From an uncultured bacterium (GTDB lineage: Bacteria; Actinomycetota; Coriobacteriia; Coriobacteriales; Coriobacteriaceae), in NCBI GenBank assembly GCA_905215225.1, contig CAJMPM010000004.1, forward strand, positions 1 to 20,755: 20,755 nucleotides of DNA. Direction: 5' to 3'. Below are positions 12,922 to 19,972 of the stretch, piece after piece. Position numbers and translations under genes: made by a program. Under the pieces are notes generated by a model, which worked only from the letters and a program-made list of their open reading frames with translations, did no database searches and had not been told where the DNA came from. Each line of letters begins with the position of its first letter. The stretch's first letter is position 1.

Positions 12922-14088
12922 ATGTTCGAGAAGAGTGTCGAGGAGCTCACCGAGCTCGGCGCCCAGATCACCACGGCCGAGATTGCTCAGCAGCCCGAGC
13001 TTTGGCGTGATACGCTCAACATCTATCGCGAGAACAAGGAGGCCATCGAGGCCTTCCTGGCCGAGGCTCGCGCTATGGGCGAGGGCCGTCTGTCCGTTGT
13101 CTTCACCGGTGCCGGTACGTCCGACTACGTTGGCGATACCTGCGCCCCGTACCTGCGTCACGCTGGCAACACTGATCTCTACGACTTTAAGCCCATCGCC
13201 ACGACCGATATCGTGAGCGCTCCGCGTGACTTCCTGCGCGCCGAGGATCCCACGCTCGTGGTTTCCTTTGCCCGCTCTGGCAACAGCCCCGAGAGCCTTG
13301 CCGCCGTTGCCGTTGCCAAGGAGCTCGTCCACAACGTCAAGTTCCTCAACATCACCTGCGCTCCCGAGGGCAAGCTTGCCGTCGAGTCTGCCGATGATCC
13401 CAATGCGCTGACGCTGCTCATTCCGCGCGCCAACGACAAGGGCTTCGCCATGACCGGTTCTTATTCCTGCATGACCCTGCTCTCCACCCTTATTTTCGAC
13501 ACTGCCTCTGACGAGCAGAAGGCCGAGTGGGTCGAGACGATTGCCAAGATGGGCGAGGAGGTCATCTCCCGTGAGCCTGAGATCGCCGATTACCTGGCTG
13601 GCGACTTCAACCGCGTGACCTACTTGGGTTCTGGCTCCTTCGGTGGCCTTGCCCAGGAGAGCCAGCTCAAGATCCTCGAGCTCGCTCACGGTCTGGTCGC
13701 TACTTCCTACGACACCTCCATGGGCTATCGTCACGGACCTAAGTCCTTCGTCGACGATAAGACGCTCGTCTTCGTGTTCGTCAACAACGACGCCTACACC
13801 CGTCAGTACGACATCGACATCCTCAACGAGATCGGTGGCGACAAGATCGCTCAGCACACCGTTGCCGTTCAGCAGGATGGCGCTACCGTCTACGAGGGCG
13901 AGTCCTTCACCTTTAAGGGCTACGAGGCGCTTCCCGAGGGCTACCTTGCCCTGCCGTTCGTGATGTTTGCCCAGGCTATCAGCCTGCTCAACTCCGTGCG
14001 CGTGGGCAACACGCCCGATACGCCGAGCCCCACCGGCACGGTCAACCGCGTGGTTAAGGGCGTGACGATTCACCCCTTCACCGCTTAA
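12922..14088 (+). CDS. agaS: AgaS-like SIS-domain galactosamine-6-phosphate isomerase/deaminase
   Basis: This 388-residue cytoplasmic protein carries two SIS sugar-isomerase domains (about 45-200 and 220-370). It has 'VFTGAGTSDYVGDT' (60-73), 'SFARSGNSPES' (115-125) and, in the second domain, 'LGSGSFGGLAQESQLKILEL' plus 'SYDTSMGYRHGPKSF'. This is the AgaS pattern (family length about 385), rather than the two-domain-plus-glutaminase GlmS or the 240-residue NagB. AgaS converts galactosamine-6-phosphate to tagatose-6-phosphate with loss of ammonia. It sits behind a TATAAT promoter with a GntR-type operator, and nagA follows after a terminator. An AGAGAGG SD precedes ATG 12922. A glucosamine-6-P deaminase role is possible but less likely beside lacC. 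Confidence 0.88.
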   Translation: MFEKSVEELTELGAQITTAEIAQQPELWRDTLNIYRENKEAIEAFLAEARAMGEGRLSVVFTGAGTSDYVGDTCAPYLRHAGNTDLYDFKPIATTDIVSAPRDFLRAEDPTLVVSFARSGNSPESLAAVAVAKELVHNVKFLNITCAPEGKLAVESADDPNALTLLIPRANDKGFAMTGSYSCMTLLSTLIFDTASDEQKAEWVETIAKMGEEVISREPEIADYLAGDFNRVTYLGSGSFGGLAQESQLKILELAHGLVATSYDTSMGYRHGPKSFVDDKTLVFVFVNNDAYTRQYDIDILNEIGGDKIAQHTVAVQQDGATVYEGESFTFKGYEALPEGYLALPFVMFAQAISLLNSVRVGNTPDTPSPTGTVNRVVKGVTIHPFTA

Positions 14089-14106
14089 TCGCGTCCCCCT
14101 GTAAGG

Positions 14107-14148
14107 GCGCCCGTCCGCTCATAACGGCGGGCGGGCGCTTTTTGTTTT
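14107..14148 (+). terminator. Rho-independent terminator after the agaS-like gene
   Basis: GCGCCCGTCCGC (14107-14118) pairs with GCGGGCGGGCGC (14127-14138), with one wobble, followed by TTTTTGTTTTT. I see no clear promoter between it and nagA, so nagA may depend on read-through or on a weak promoter in 14149-14200 (possible -10 TATAAG). Confidence 0.88.
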
Positions 14149-14206
14149 TACATGGACCGGGTATAAGCATTACCACAGTCAACTGCTTTAGAAGCAAGGA
14201 GTGCAT

Positions 14207-15376
14207 ATGAGCACGTACGCAATTAAGGCTGACAAGTTCTTCTTGCCGGCAGGCCCGCAACTGGGCGGCTATCTTATGGTCGAGGATGGCGTTTTTGGCG
14301 CCTGGCAGGCCGACGAGCCCTCTTGCGAGATTAAGGACTACACGGGATCGTGGATCGCACCGGGTATGGTCGATACTCACATCCATGGCTTCTACAACCA
14401 CTCAACTACCGATAACGATCCCGAGGGCATCGATATCAGCTCGACCGAGCTCGCCCGTCGCGGTACCACCAGCTGGCTGCCCACGACGTTCACCGATGGC
14501 GTCGAGCAGATCAAAGACGCCTGCGCCGCCATCGCTCAGGCGGACGAGGGTCGCGGCCCCGACTTCTGCGGTGCTCGCATTCAGGGCATCTACCTGGAGG
14601 GCCCCTTCTTTACCATGAAGCACGTGGGCGCGCAGAACCCCGCTTATCTTATCGATCCCTCCGAGGAGGTCTTCGACCAGTGGCAGGAGGCCGCGGGCGG
14701 TCGCATCGTTAAGAGCGCCATGGCGGCCGAGCGCGACGGTGCCGCTGCTTATGCGGCTGCTCTGAATGCCAAGGGTGTGGTGACCAGCATCGGTCACTCC
14801 GACGCCACCTACGATGAGTGCATCGCCGCCATCAACGCCGGTGCCAGCTGCTTTACGCATACCTATAACGGCCAGCGCGGTCTGCATCACCGTGAGCCCG
14901 GTGTCGTGGGTGCTGCCATGTCTACGCCCGAGACCTACGCCGAGATCATCTGTGACGGCAAGCACGTAAACCCTGCCGCCATCAAGGCGCTGCTGCAGGC
15001 AAAGGGCTGGCAGCACACGGTGCTCATCACCGACTGCCTGGGTTGCGGCGGCATGCCCGAGGGCAGCTACACCAGTGGTGGCATGGACGTCATCATGAAG
15101 GACAACCTGTGCTGGCTCGCCGACGGCAAGAGCATTGCCGGCTCGGTGCTCACGCTTGCCCAGGGCGTCAAGAACATCGTCGACTGGGGCATCGCCAGCG
15201 CCGATATCGCCATTCGCATGGCAACTGAGGTGCCGGCGCGCTCCGCGCACATCGAGGATAAGTGCGGCAGCATCATGCCGGGTCGCGACGCCGACTTTGT
15301 CGTGTTCGACCATGAGCTCACCCTCGTCGAGACGTATGTTGGCGGCCAGAGCGTCGGCAACGCCTTTACCGAGTAA
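14207..15376 (+). CDS. nagA: N-acetylhexosamine-6-phosphate deacetylase (NagA/AgaA family)
   Basis: The 389-residue amidohydrolase shows the NagA metal and active-site set. 'GMVDTHIHGFYNH' (53-65) carries the HxH pair H58/H60; 'YLEGPFF' carries E131; 'IGHSDATYDE' H197; 'FTHTYNG' H218; and 'LITDCLGCGG' the catalytic D276. It removes acetate from N-acetylhexosamine-6-phosphate; given AgaS and LacC nearby, GalNAc-6-P is the likely substrate, with GlcNAc-6-P also possible. ATG 14207 has GGAG 5 bases upstream; the GTG at 14201 overlaps that SD. The last 43 codons have a diverged second copy at 18103-18234. NagA is a cytoplasmic enzyme and completes the deacetylation step between the PTS and AgaS. 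Confidence 0.92.
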   Translation: MSTYAIKADKFFLPAGPQLGGYLMVEDGVFGAWQADEPSCEIKDYTGSWIAPGMVDTHIHGFYNHSTTDNDPEGIDISSTELARRGTTSWLPTTFTDGVEQIKDACAAIAQADEGRGPDFCGARIQGIYLEGPFFTMKHVGAQNPAYLIDPSEEVFDQWQEAAGGRIVKSAMAAERDGAAAYAAALNAKGVVTSIGHSDATYDECIAAINAGASCFTHTYNGQRGLHHREPGVVGAAMSTPETYAEIICDGKHVNPAAIKALLQAKGWQHTVLITDCLGCGGMPEGSYTSGGMDVIMKDNLCWLADGKSIAGSVLTLAQGVKNIVDWGIASADIAIRMATEVPARSAHIEDKCGSIMPGRDADFVVFDHELTLVETYVGGQSVGNAFTE

Positions 15377-15381
15377 CGATA

Positions 15382-15420
15382 GAAAAAGACGGCGGGCCCG
15401 AATCTGCTCGGACCCGCCGT
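15382..15420 (-). terminator. Rho-independent terminator of the flavodoxin gene
   Basis: On the minus strand ACGGCGGGTCCGA (complement of 15408-15420) pairs with TCGGGCCCGCCGT (complement of 15389-15401), with one mismatch. A T-run (complement of 15383-15387) follows. It may also slow + strand transcripts leaving nagA. Confidence 0.8.
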
Positions 15421-15451
15421 ATGGGTTAAATGCTCAAAAGCACCTTAACAG

Positions 15452-16036
15452 TTACAGCTTGTTAGCGATCTTCTTTGCCGTGCGCTTGACGCCGGCCATA
15501 AGACCCCCCGCGGGATGCTCCTTTTCGTATGCTAGACGCTTCTCGCGCTTGGCATACTCTTCGACGATGATATCGCCGTACTCATCTTCGATTTTGTCGA
15601 AGAAATCGACAGCTCCCTTAATCTCTTCGGCAGTTGGGTGCCCCTTCTGGACACCGCCGGTGAGTTTGAACGGCCCCCACGTATCAAAGCCGGGACAGCC
15701 GTAGACGCCCATAAAGATGGCCTGCCTCATGCGGCAGATGCCATCGATATCCTTGCCGTACCACTTGTTTTTGCCACCGTAGGTCATAAGGCCAAACACC
15801 TTGTCCTGCGGCTGCAGCACGTTAGTGAGCACGCGCGCCATATCTTTGTCGATCTCGGAGTAATAGATGCCCGTGGCGACACCGATCAGATGGTATTCGT
15901 GCAGGTCAGGGTACTCGTTTTTACCGAGTGACTTCACGTCGAGGGTATCGATTTCGGGGTGTGCCTCAACGATGGCGTCCACGAGCTTTTTCGTATTGCC
16001 GTGGTGGCGTGAGGCATAAAGGATGATGGTTCGCAT
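15452..16036 (-). CDS. flavodoxin-domain protein
   Basis: The 194-residue protein starts with a flavodoxin fold: 'MRTIILYASRHHGNTKKLVDAI' (1-22), whose 'S.HHGNTKK' is the FMN phosphate-binding loop (T/S-x-T-G-N-T in classic members). 'HLIGVATGIYYSEIDKDMARVL' is the second flavin contact region, and 'DKVFGLMTYGGKN' the third. The C-terminal part (about 115-194) is a charged extension with 'GCPGFDTWGPFKLTGGVQKGHPTAEE', ending in basic 'GVKRTAKKIANKL'. It probably binds FMN and moves electrons or senses redox state; the partner is unknown. The start at 16036 is supported by GAAAGG 7 bases upstream. It is transcribed divergently from the mutarotase gene; the 156 bases between hold both leaders. 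Confidence 0.85.
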   Translation of the reverse strand: MRTIILYASRHHGNTKKLVDAIVEAHPEIDTLDVKSLGKNEYPDLHEYHLIGVATGIYYSEIDKDMARVLTNVLQPQDKVFGLMTYGGKNKWYGKDIDGICRMRQAIFMGVYGCPGFDTWGPFKLTGGVQKGHPTAEEIKGAVDFFDKIEDEYGDIIVEEYAKREKRLAYEKEHPAGGLMAGVKRTAKKIANKL

Positions 16037-16192
16037 AAGAAGGCCTTTCAGCTGTAATTGCATCAATGTCTGTATGGTACCCCGTTGCATGCCTGGGAAA
16101 CCGGACGCATCGATGAACGTGCGGGTTTGTCCTTTGGTCAGGGCCGAGACGGGTTCTTGCGAGCAAAAAGCAGTTGTTCGAAAGGATGGGCA

Positions 16193-17074
16193 ATGGAATA
16201 CGCTCTCTCCAACGATTCGATTTCTATTAAGGTGTCCACGGCTGGCGGTTCGTTTACCTCGATTGAGGCTGGAGGCCGCGAGTATCTGTGGCAGGGCGAT
16301 CCCGCCGTGTGGTCCGGCCAGGCACCGATTTGCTTCCCGATTTGCGGAGGCTTGCGCGACAACAGCGCCATGACGTTTGCCGGGCATCATGTAAAGCTCG
16401 CTCGCCACGGGTTTGCGCGCAAACAGGAGTGGAAGCTGCTGAGCCAAGGCGAGAACGAGCTGGCGATGTGCCTGGCTTCGGAGGATAACGCCGCACTGCT
16501 GAGCGATTATCCGTATCCGTTTAAGATTGTCGCTCGTTATACGCTCGAGGATACCGCCGTGCGCGTCTCCTATGAGGTGACCAACGAGGGAACCGAGGAC
16601 ATGCCGTTCTTTATCGGCGGTCATCCCGGCTTTAGGTGTCCGCTCGACGAGGGCGAGTCCTATACGGACTACGAGTTGCGTTTTGAGAAAGACGAGGCTG
16701 CGGAGCTCTGCACCGCCGTGCCCTCGACTGGATTGATTGACGTGGCAAACCGCTCCAAGAACCCCATGGTGGGAAAGACGCTGCCCCTATCGCACGGGCT
16801 CTTCGATTTCGCGGAGACCATCTTTGACGTGCTCGAGAGCCGCCAGGTCACGCTTTCTAAGAAGGGGGAGGACAAGGGCGTCCGCCTGAGCTTTGAGGGC
16901 TTCCCATATCTCATTGTGTGGAGTAAGCCCGAGGGCGATTTTGTGGCAGTTGAGCCTTGGGGCGGCCTCTCGACCTGCTCCGATGAGGACGACGTACTTG
17001 AGCATAAGCGCGGCTGCCTTGTCGCCAAGCCCAAGGAAACCATCGTACGCTCGTTTACGATTGAGATTCTGTAA
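16193..17074 (+). CDS. LacX-like aldose 1-epimerase (galactose mutarotase family)
   Basis: The 293-residue protein has the galactose-mutarotase fold: 'SKFT'-like opening 'TAGGSFTSIEAGGREYLWQGD' (16-36), 'RHGFAR' with H72, 'GGHPGFRCP' with the proton-donor candidate H144, and 'VAVEPWGGLST' with the catalytic-base candidate E254. It most resembles the short LacX subgroup found with tagatose-6-phosphate pathway genes, which fits the lacC-like gene 59 bases downstream. The likely role is interconversion of anomers of a galactose-type sugar in the cytoplasm. AAAGGA is the SD for ATG 16193. A second, more classical mutarotase gene lies on the minus strand at the right edge of the window. Confidence 0.88.
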   Translation: MEYALSNDSISIKVSTAGGSFTSIEAGGREYLWQGDPAVWSGQAPICFPICGGLRDNSAMTFAGHHVKLARHGFARKQEWKLLSQGENELAMCLASEDNAALLSDYPYPFKIVARYTLEDTAVRVSYEVTNEGTEDMPFFIGGHPGFRCPLDEGESYTDYELRFEKDEAAELCTAVPSTGLIDVANRSKNPMVGKTLPLSHGLFDFAETIFDVLESRQVTLSKKGEDKGVRLSFEGFPYLIVWSKPEGDFVAVEPWGGLSTCSDEDDVLEHKRGCLVAKPKETIVRSFTIEIL

Positions 17075-17133
17075 TTCCGTTTTGTCGACTCGTATCGCGA
17101 GGCATAAGGAGCCTGCGAGATAAGGAGCTAAAA

Positions 17134-18069
17134 ATGATCCTCACCGTTACGATGAACCCGTCTGTCGATACGCGCTATCAGCTCGATGAGCTTGTTATCG
17201 ACGACGTCAACCGCGTGACGCCCGAAAAGACCGCCGGCGGCAAGGGCCTTAACGTAGCCCGCGTCCTTGGTCAGTTGGGCGACGATGTTGTGGCAACCGG
17301 TCTGCTTGGTGGCCATATGGGCGCCTATATGGCCGAGCTCATGGACGCTAACGGCATTAACAACGACTTTGTGCCCATCAAGGGCGAGACTCGCATTTGC
17401 CTCAACATTCTCCACGCCGGCAACCAGACCGAGCTGCTCGAGAGCGGCCCGACAATTGCCCCCGAGGAGCTCGATGCCTTTACCGCCAAGTTTACCGAGC
17501 TTGCAGGTAAGGCCGACGTCGTCACCATTTCGGGTTCGCTGCCCCGCGGTGTTGAGGCAGACTACTATGCCAAGATCACGGGCATTGCCGAGAACGCCGG
17601 CGCCAAGGTGCTGCTCGATACCTCGGGTGCTTCGCTCGAGGCCGCCCTTAAGTCCGAAATTAAGCCCGAGCTGGTCAAGCCTAACCTGACCGAGATCAAC
17701 GGCCTTCTGGGCACGAACTTTACCACCGACGATGTGGATGAGCTCCGCGCCGCGCTCGCCTCTGACGCCCGCTTCTCCGATATCCCCTGGGTCGTCGTGT
17801 CCATGGGCGCTGCCGGCTCCGTTGGCTTCCACAATGGCCGTGCGTTCCGCGCAAAGACGCCCGATATCCCTGCCGTTAACGCTACGGGCTCTGGCGATTC
17901 GACCATTGCCGGCTTCGCGCACGCCATCGCAGCCGGCGCGGATGATAAGACGGTGCTGCGTACCGCCAACACCTGCGGCAAGCTCAACGCCATGGATCCC
18001 ATGACTGGCCACTTGGTTATGGATCGTTGGGACGAGGTCTACAACGGCGTTGTCGTGACCGAGCTGTAA
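17134..18069 (+). CDS. lacC: PfkB-family tagatose-6-phosphate kinase / 1-phosphofructokinase (LacC-like)
   Basis: The 311-residue sugar kinase begins 'MILTVTMNPSVDTRYQLDEL' and carries the substrate loop 'TAGGKGLNVARVL' (33-45). It has 'ISGSLPRGV' (132-140), 'VKPNLTEI' (181-188), and the anion hole with catalytic Asp in 'NATGSGDSTIAG' (249-260, D255). This is the LacC/FruK branch of the PfkB family. FruK usually has 'GAGDS' and sits with fructose PTS genes, whereas LacC has 'GSGDS' and sits with galactose-type genes, as here. It would phosphorylate tagatose-6-P, the product of AgaS, to tagatose-1,6-bisphosphate. The SD ATAAGGAGC precedes ATG; the same ATAAGGAGC occurs 19 bases earlier. No aldolase gene is visible. 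Confidence 0.9.
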   Translation: MILTVTMNPSVDTRYQLDELVIDDVNRVTPEKTAGGKGLNVARVLGQLGDDVVATGLLGGHMGAYMAELMDANGINNDFVPIKGETRICLNILHAGNQTELLESGPTIAPEELDAFTAKFTELAGKADVVTISGSLPRGVEADYYAKITGIAENAGAKVLLDTSGASLEAALKSEIKPELVKPNLTEINGLLGTNFTTDDVDELRAALASDARFSDIPWVVVSMGAAGSVGFHNGRAFRAKTPDIPAVNATGSGDSTIAGFAHAIAAGADDKTVLRTANTCGKLNAMDPMTGHLVMDRWDEVYNGVVVTEL

Positions 18070-18084
18070 GAGCTTGGGCGTCGC

Positions 18085-18234
18085 CCCCGGCATCGCTTGC
18101 TAGCTCATGCCGACGACAAGTGCAGTAGCATTATGCCGGGGCGCGACGGCGACGTTGTCGTGTTCAATCCCGACCTTACCCTGGTCGAGACGTATGTGGG
18201 TGGCAACAGCGTCGGCAATGCGTTTGCCGAGTAG
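18085..18234 (+). pseudogene. 3' remnant of a second nagA gene
   Basis: From 18103 the frame reads 'AHADDKCSSIMPGRDGDVVV' and runs to '...LTLVETYVGGNSVGNAFAE' before TAG 18232. The intact NagA ends 'AHIEDKCGSIMPGRDADFVV...LTLVETYVGGQSVGNAFTE'. About 43 codons of the end of a nagA paralogue are thus kept in frame, but everything upstream (about 345 residues) is missing. The lacC stop is only 15 bases before the first recognisable trace. Differences from the intact copy are spread over many codons, so the copies separated long ago. There is no start signal, and it is presumably untranslated unless by read-through of the lacC transcript. Confidence 0.85.
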
Positions 18235-18266
18235 CCGCCAAAGAAGCGATCCGAGAGGGGATTTAG

Positions 18267-18740
18267 ATGATTTACGGTGCATTGGGCGATATCGAGGAGT
18301 ACCGCGGAATGCTCAAGGGCCTCGATGTGCTGATTGATTGGCTCGAGGAGAACGACCCGGCGGAGCTCGAGGTCGGCAGCCATCCGATTCTGGGCGACAA
18401 GGTCTTTGCGAACGTCATGGCTCCCACGACGCGTCCCGAGGCCGAGGCTCACTATGAGACGCATCAGCGCTATCACGACCTGCAGATCGACGTCGAGGGT
18501 CGCGAGGCCTTTAAGGTTGCCACGGGCAGCCTGACGCTGGTCCAGGAGTTTGACGAGAAGGACGACTACGATCTGGTCGATTCCGACGCTTCGATCGCCG
18601 GCGATCTTGCTGACGACAAGTTTGCGCTGTTTGTTGCCGGCGAGCCTCACATGCCCACGCTCGAGTTCCCGGGCGATGGCGCGCAGCCGGTCAAGAAGAT
18701 CTGCTTTAAGCTGCTTGCAGACGCTTACTGGGAGGAGTAG
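18267..18740 (+). CDS. YhcH/YjgK/YiaL (EbgC-like) family protein
   Basis: The 157-residue protein has the cupin-like EbgC/YhcH fold pattern: 'MIYGALGDIEEYRGML' at the start, 'NVMAPTTRP' (49-57), and the signature 'AHYETHQRYHDLQIDVEGRE' (61-80). The signature supplies the E64, H66, H70 and Q73 candidates for metal or sugar binding. Near the C-terminus is 'ALFVAGEPHMPTLEF'. Members accompany sialic-acid, beta-galactoside and other sugar catabolic genes. A sugar anomerase-type role has been proposed for YhcH; the substrate here is unknown. GAGAGGGGA is the SD. It follows lacC and the nagA remnant on the same strand and probably shares their transcript, which ends at the hairpins from 18772. Confidence 0.88.
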   Translation: MIYGALGDIEEYRGMLKGLDVLIDWLEENDPAELEVGSHPILGDKVFANVMAPTTRPEAEAHYETHQRYHDLQIDVEGREAFKVATGSLTLVQEFDEKDDYDLVDSDASIAGDLADDKFALFVAGEPHMPTLEFPGDGAQPVKKICFKLLADAYWEE

Positions 18741-18771
18741 CACGCTGCTCGGCTGAGCTGTTCGTCTGATG

Positions 18772-18848
18772 GCGTGATTCCCCTAGGGATATCACGCTAG
18801 GACCCCGCCAAACGTGTTTCCCTAGGGGAATCACGTTTGGCGGGGTTT
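18772..18848 (+). terminator. double palindromic terminator
   Basis: Hairpin 1: GCGTGAT (18772-18778) with ATCACGC (18791-18797), the loop containing CCCTAGGG. Hairpin 2: CCCCGCCAAACGTG (18803-18816) with CACGTTTGGCGGGG (18832-18845), the loop again containing CCCTAGGG, followed by TTT. In addition GTGATTCCCCTAGGGA (18774-18789) is the exact reverse complement of 18819-18834, so the two hairpins can swap partners. It ends the lacC/YhcH transcript and probably also the convergent minus-strand gene. Confidence 0.8.
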
Positions 18849-18871
18849 CTGTTTTTGAATAGGGAAGCTGT

Positions 18872-19300
18872 TTATTTGCGAAGAACATCGGCTAGCCGCA
18901 GGATTGAAATCATCGACCGATAAGTGAGTTCCACTTTTTCGCCCGCAAGCAGTCGTTTCGAGCCAATCTCATCTACCCCCACAAGCCGAGAAAACAGCGG
19001 GCCGCTCATCGTGCCATCGTCAATTGATTCCCTTATGGTCTTCAAAACGTCCGTATCATGAAGCGATGCCGAGCTGTAGGGGGCAACACGAGCGGAACTC
19101 TCAATTAACGACGAGACAAAAGGATGGAGATGCTTTGGACATAGTCCATCAAACACCACAACCCCATTGTCGTTCGAGCCGACCAGGCGCCAAGTATAAT
19201 GATCGACCCAGCCATCTCCGTCATATATGACGTCCATGAGCAACTTCCCGTCTAGAGAGAGAAACCAATTTGGACATCGGGACGCAAGACCGCAATCCAT
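18872..19300 (-). CDS. hypothetical protein with atypical codon use
   Basis: I do not recognise this protein (about 142 residues). The reading frame looks coding: a plausible 'CPNWFLSLDGKLLMDVIYDGDG' beta-rich start, and a helical C-terminal part ('LKTIRESIDDGTM', 'SMISILRLADVLRK'). It uses many codons that are scarce in its neighbours (ATA, AGG, CTA, CGA, TTA), which suggests transferred DNA. The start is uncertain: ATG 19300 has only a weak AGG upstream, ATG 19237 has GGGAAG 6 bases upstream, and a longer TTG start at 19327 is possible. The N-terminus may be truncated. It is convergent with the YhcH-family gene and faces the double terminator. Confidence 0.5.
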   Translation of the reverse strand: MDCGLASRCPNWFLSLDGKLLMDVIYDGDGWVDHYTWRLVGSNDNGVVVFDGLCPKHLHPFVSSLIESSARVAPYSSASLHDTDVLKTIRESIDDGTMSGPLFSRLVGVDEIGSKRLLAGEKVELTYRSMISILRLADVLRK

Positions 19301-19655
19301 ATCGGGCCTGCAGCAGCTCCAACCCAACGCACCACATAGGTTCCCTTTCGTACATGAGTATCAATCTGCCCCGAAATACCGGTGAATGCAATTCCAGACC
19401 CGTTTGTCGGATAGCAATCGACGTATTTTTTGTTTTCCGCTCACAACCTTGTATAGATATATCGTTTCAGCAAAAGAGAAGGTATCGTGACTATTTTAGA
19501 TCTATATGGCCAATTCGAGCCCTCACCATGGCAATTGTTGCAGCTGGGTTTCTTTTCATTAAAATTTCGCTTTGGTAAATCCCCGCCCCTAAGCATTAAA
19601 CCCGAAGTCCACCGAGTGGGCGAATTCCGGCGGATGTGCGCCTGAAATCGGTAAC
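19301..19655. other. gene-free, comparatively AT-rich stretch
   Basis: I see no convincing gene on either strand. Short frames here are broken by stops, and several resemble decayed coding sequence on the minus strand upstream of the hypothetical gene. Base composition is lower in GC than in the flanking operons. With the tRNA-Thr gene next to it, this could be the scar of an integrated element, but no flanking direct repeat of the tRNA end was found in the window. Confidence 0.4.
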
Positions 19656-19678
19656 AAAAAAGCCGCCCGAAGGCGGCT
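19655..19678 (-). terminator. Rho-independent terminator after tRNA-Thr
   Basis: On the minus strand AGCCGCC-TTCG-GGCGGCT (complement of 19661-19678) is followed by a run of T. It lies 11 bases after the tRNA 3' end. Confidence 0.9.
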
Positions 19679-19689
19679 ATCTTGTGCAA

Positions 19690-19765
19690 TGGAGCCAGCG
19701 ACCGGGCTCGAACCGGTGACCCCCGCTTTACGAGAGCGGTGCTCTACCAACTGAGCTCCGCTGGC
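19690..19765 (-). tRNA. tRNA-Thr (anticodon CGT)
   Basis: Reading the minus strand, the acceptor stem GCCAGCG (from 19765) pairs with CGCTGGC. The D-arm contains AGCTCAGTTGGTAGAGC, and the T-arm contains CCGGTTCGAGCCCGG. The anticodon stem CCGCT/AGCGG encloses the 7-base loop CTCGTAA, giving anticodon CGT, which reads ACG threonine codons. CCA is encoded (19690-19692). Length is 76 bases including CCA. All cloverleaf stems close well. Confidence 0.95.
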
Positions 19766-19804
19766 GGCCATGTGGTGACGCAACTGAGGCGTCAACGGCT
19801 GTCT

Positions 19805-19833
19805 ATGATACGGGACATCGCAAATCCGCGCAA
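19805..19833 (-). promoter_or_regulatory. promoter of the tRNA-Thr gene
   Basis: On the minus strand, -35 TTGCGC (complement of 19828-19833) and -10 TATCAT (complement of 19805-19810) are 17 bases apart. Transcription would begin about 33 bases before the mature tRNA 5' end. Confidence 0.6.
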
Positions 19834-19972
19834 GTGTTCTGACGGCTTTTCTCACTTTAAATGCACTAATATTAGAGGTGTGATGTCTGTGGCACCCATT
19901 TGGCGTTTGACCTGCTGTTGAGTTGGTGGCCGACGTCCCGCTCGTATGGGTCTCAAACAGAATGGGGCAGCC

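Noticed and set aside
12916..14073. 385-codon open frame on the minus strand
   Set aside because: It mirrors the agaS-like gene; codon bias of the + strand makes long antisense frames.
15638..15931. 97-codon + strand frame
   Set aside because: It is antisense to the flavodoxin gene, which has SD, terminator and motifs.
18107..18337. 76-codon + strand frame after lacC
   Set aside because: It is in a different frame from the nagA remnant and overlaps the start of the YhcH-family gene; no family resemblance.
19270..19578. 102-codon + strand frame
   Set aside because: Mixed composition, no SD, and it overlaps a better minus-strand candidate.
19690..19765. tRNA-Thr as an active attachment site
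   Set aside because: No duplicated tRNA 3' end and no integrase gene were found in the window; kept only as a possibility in the findings.
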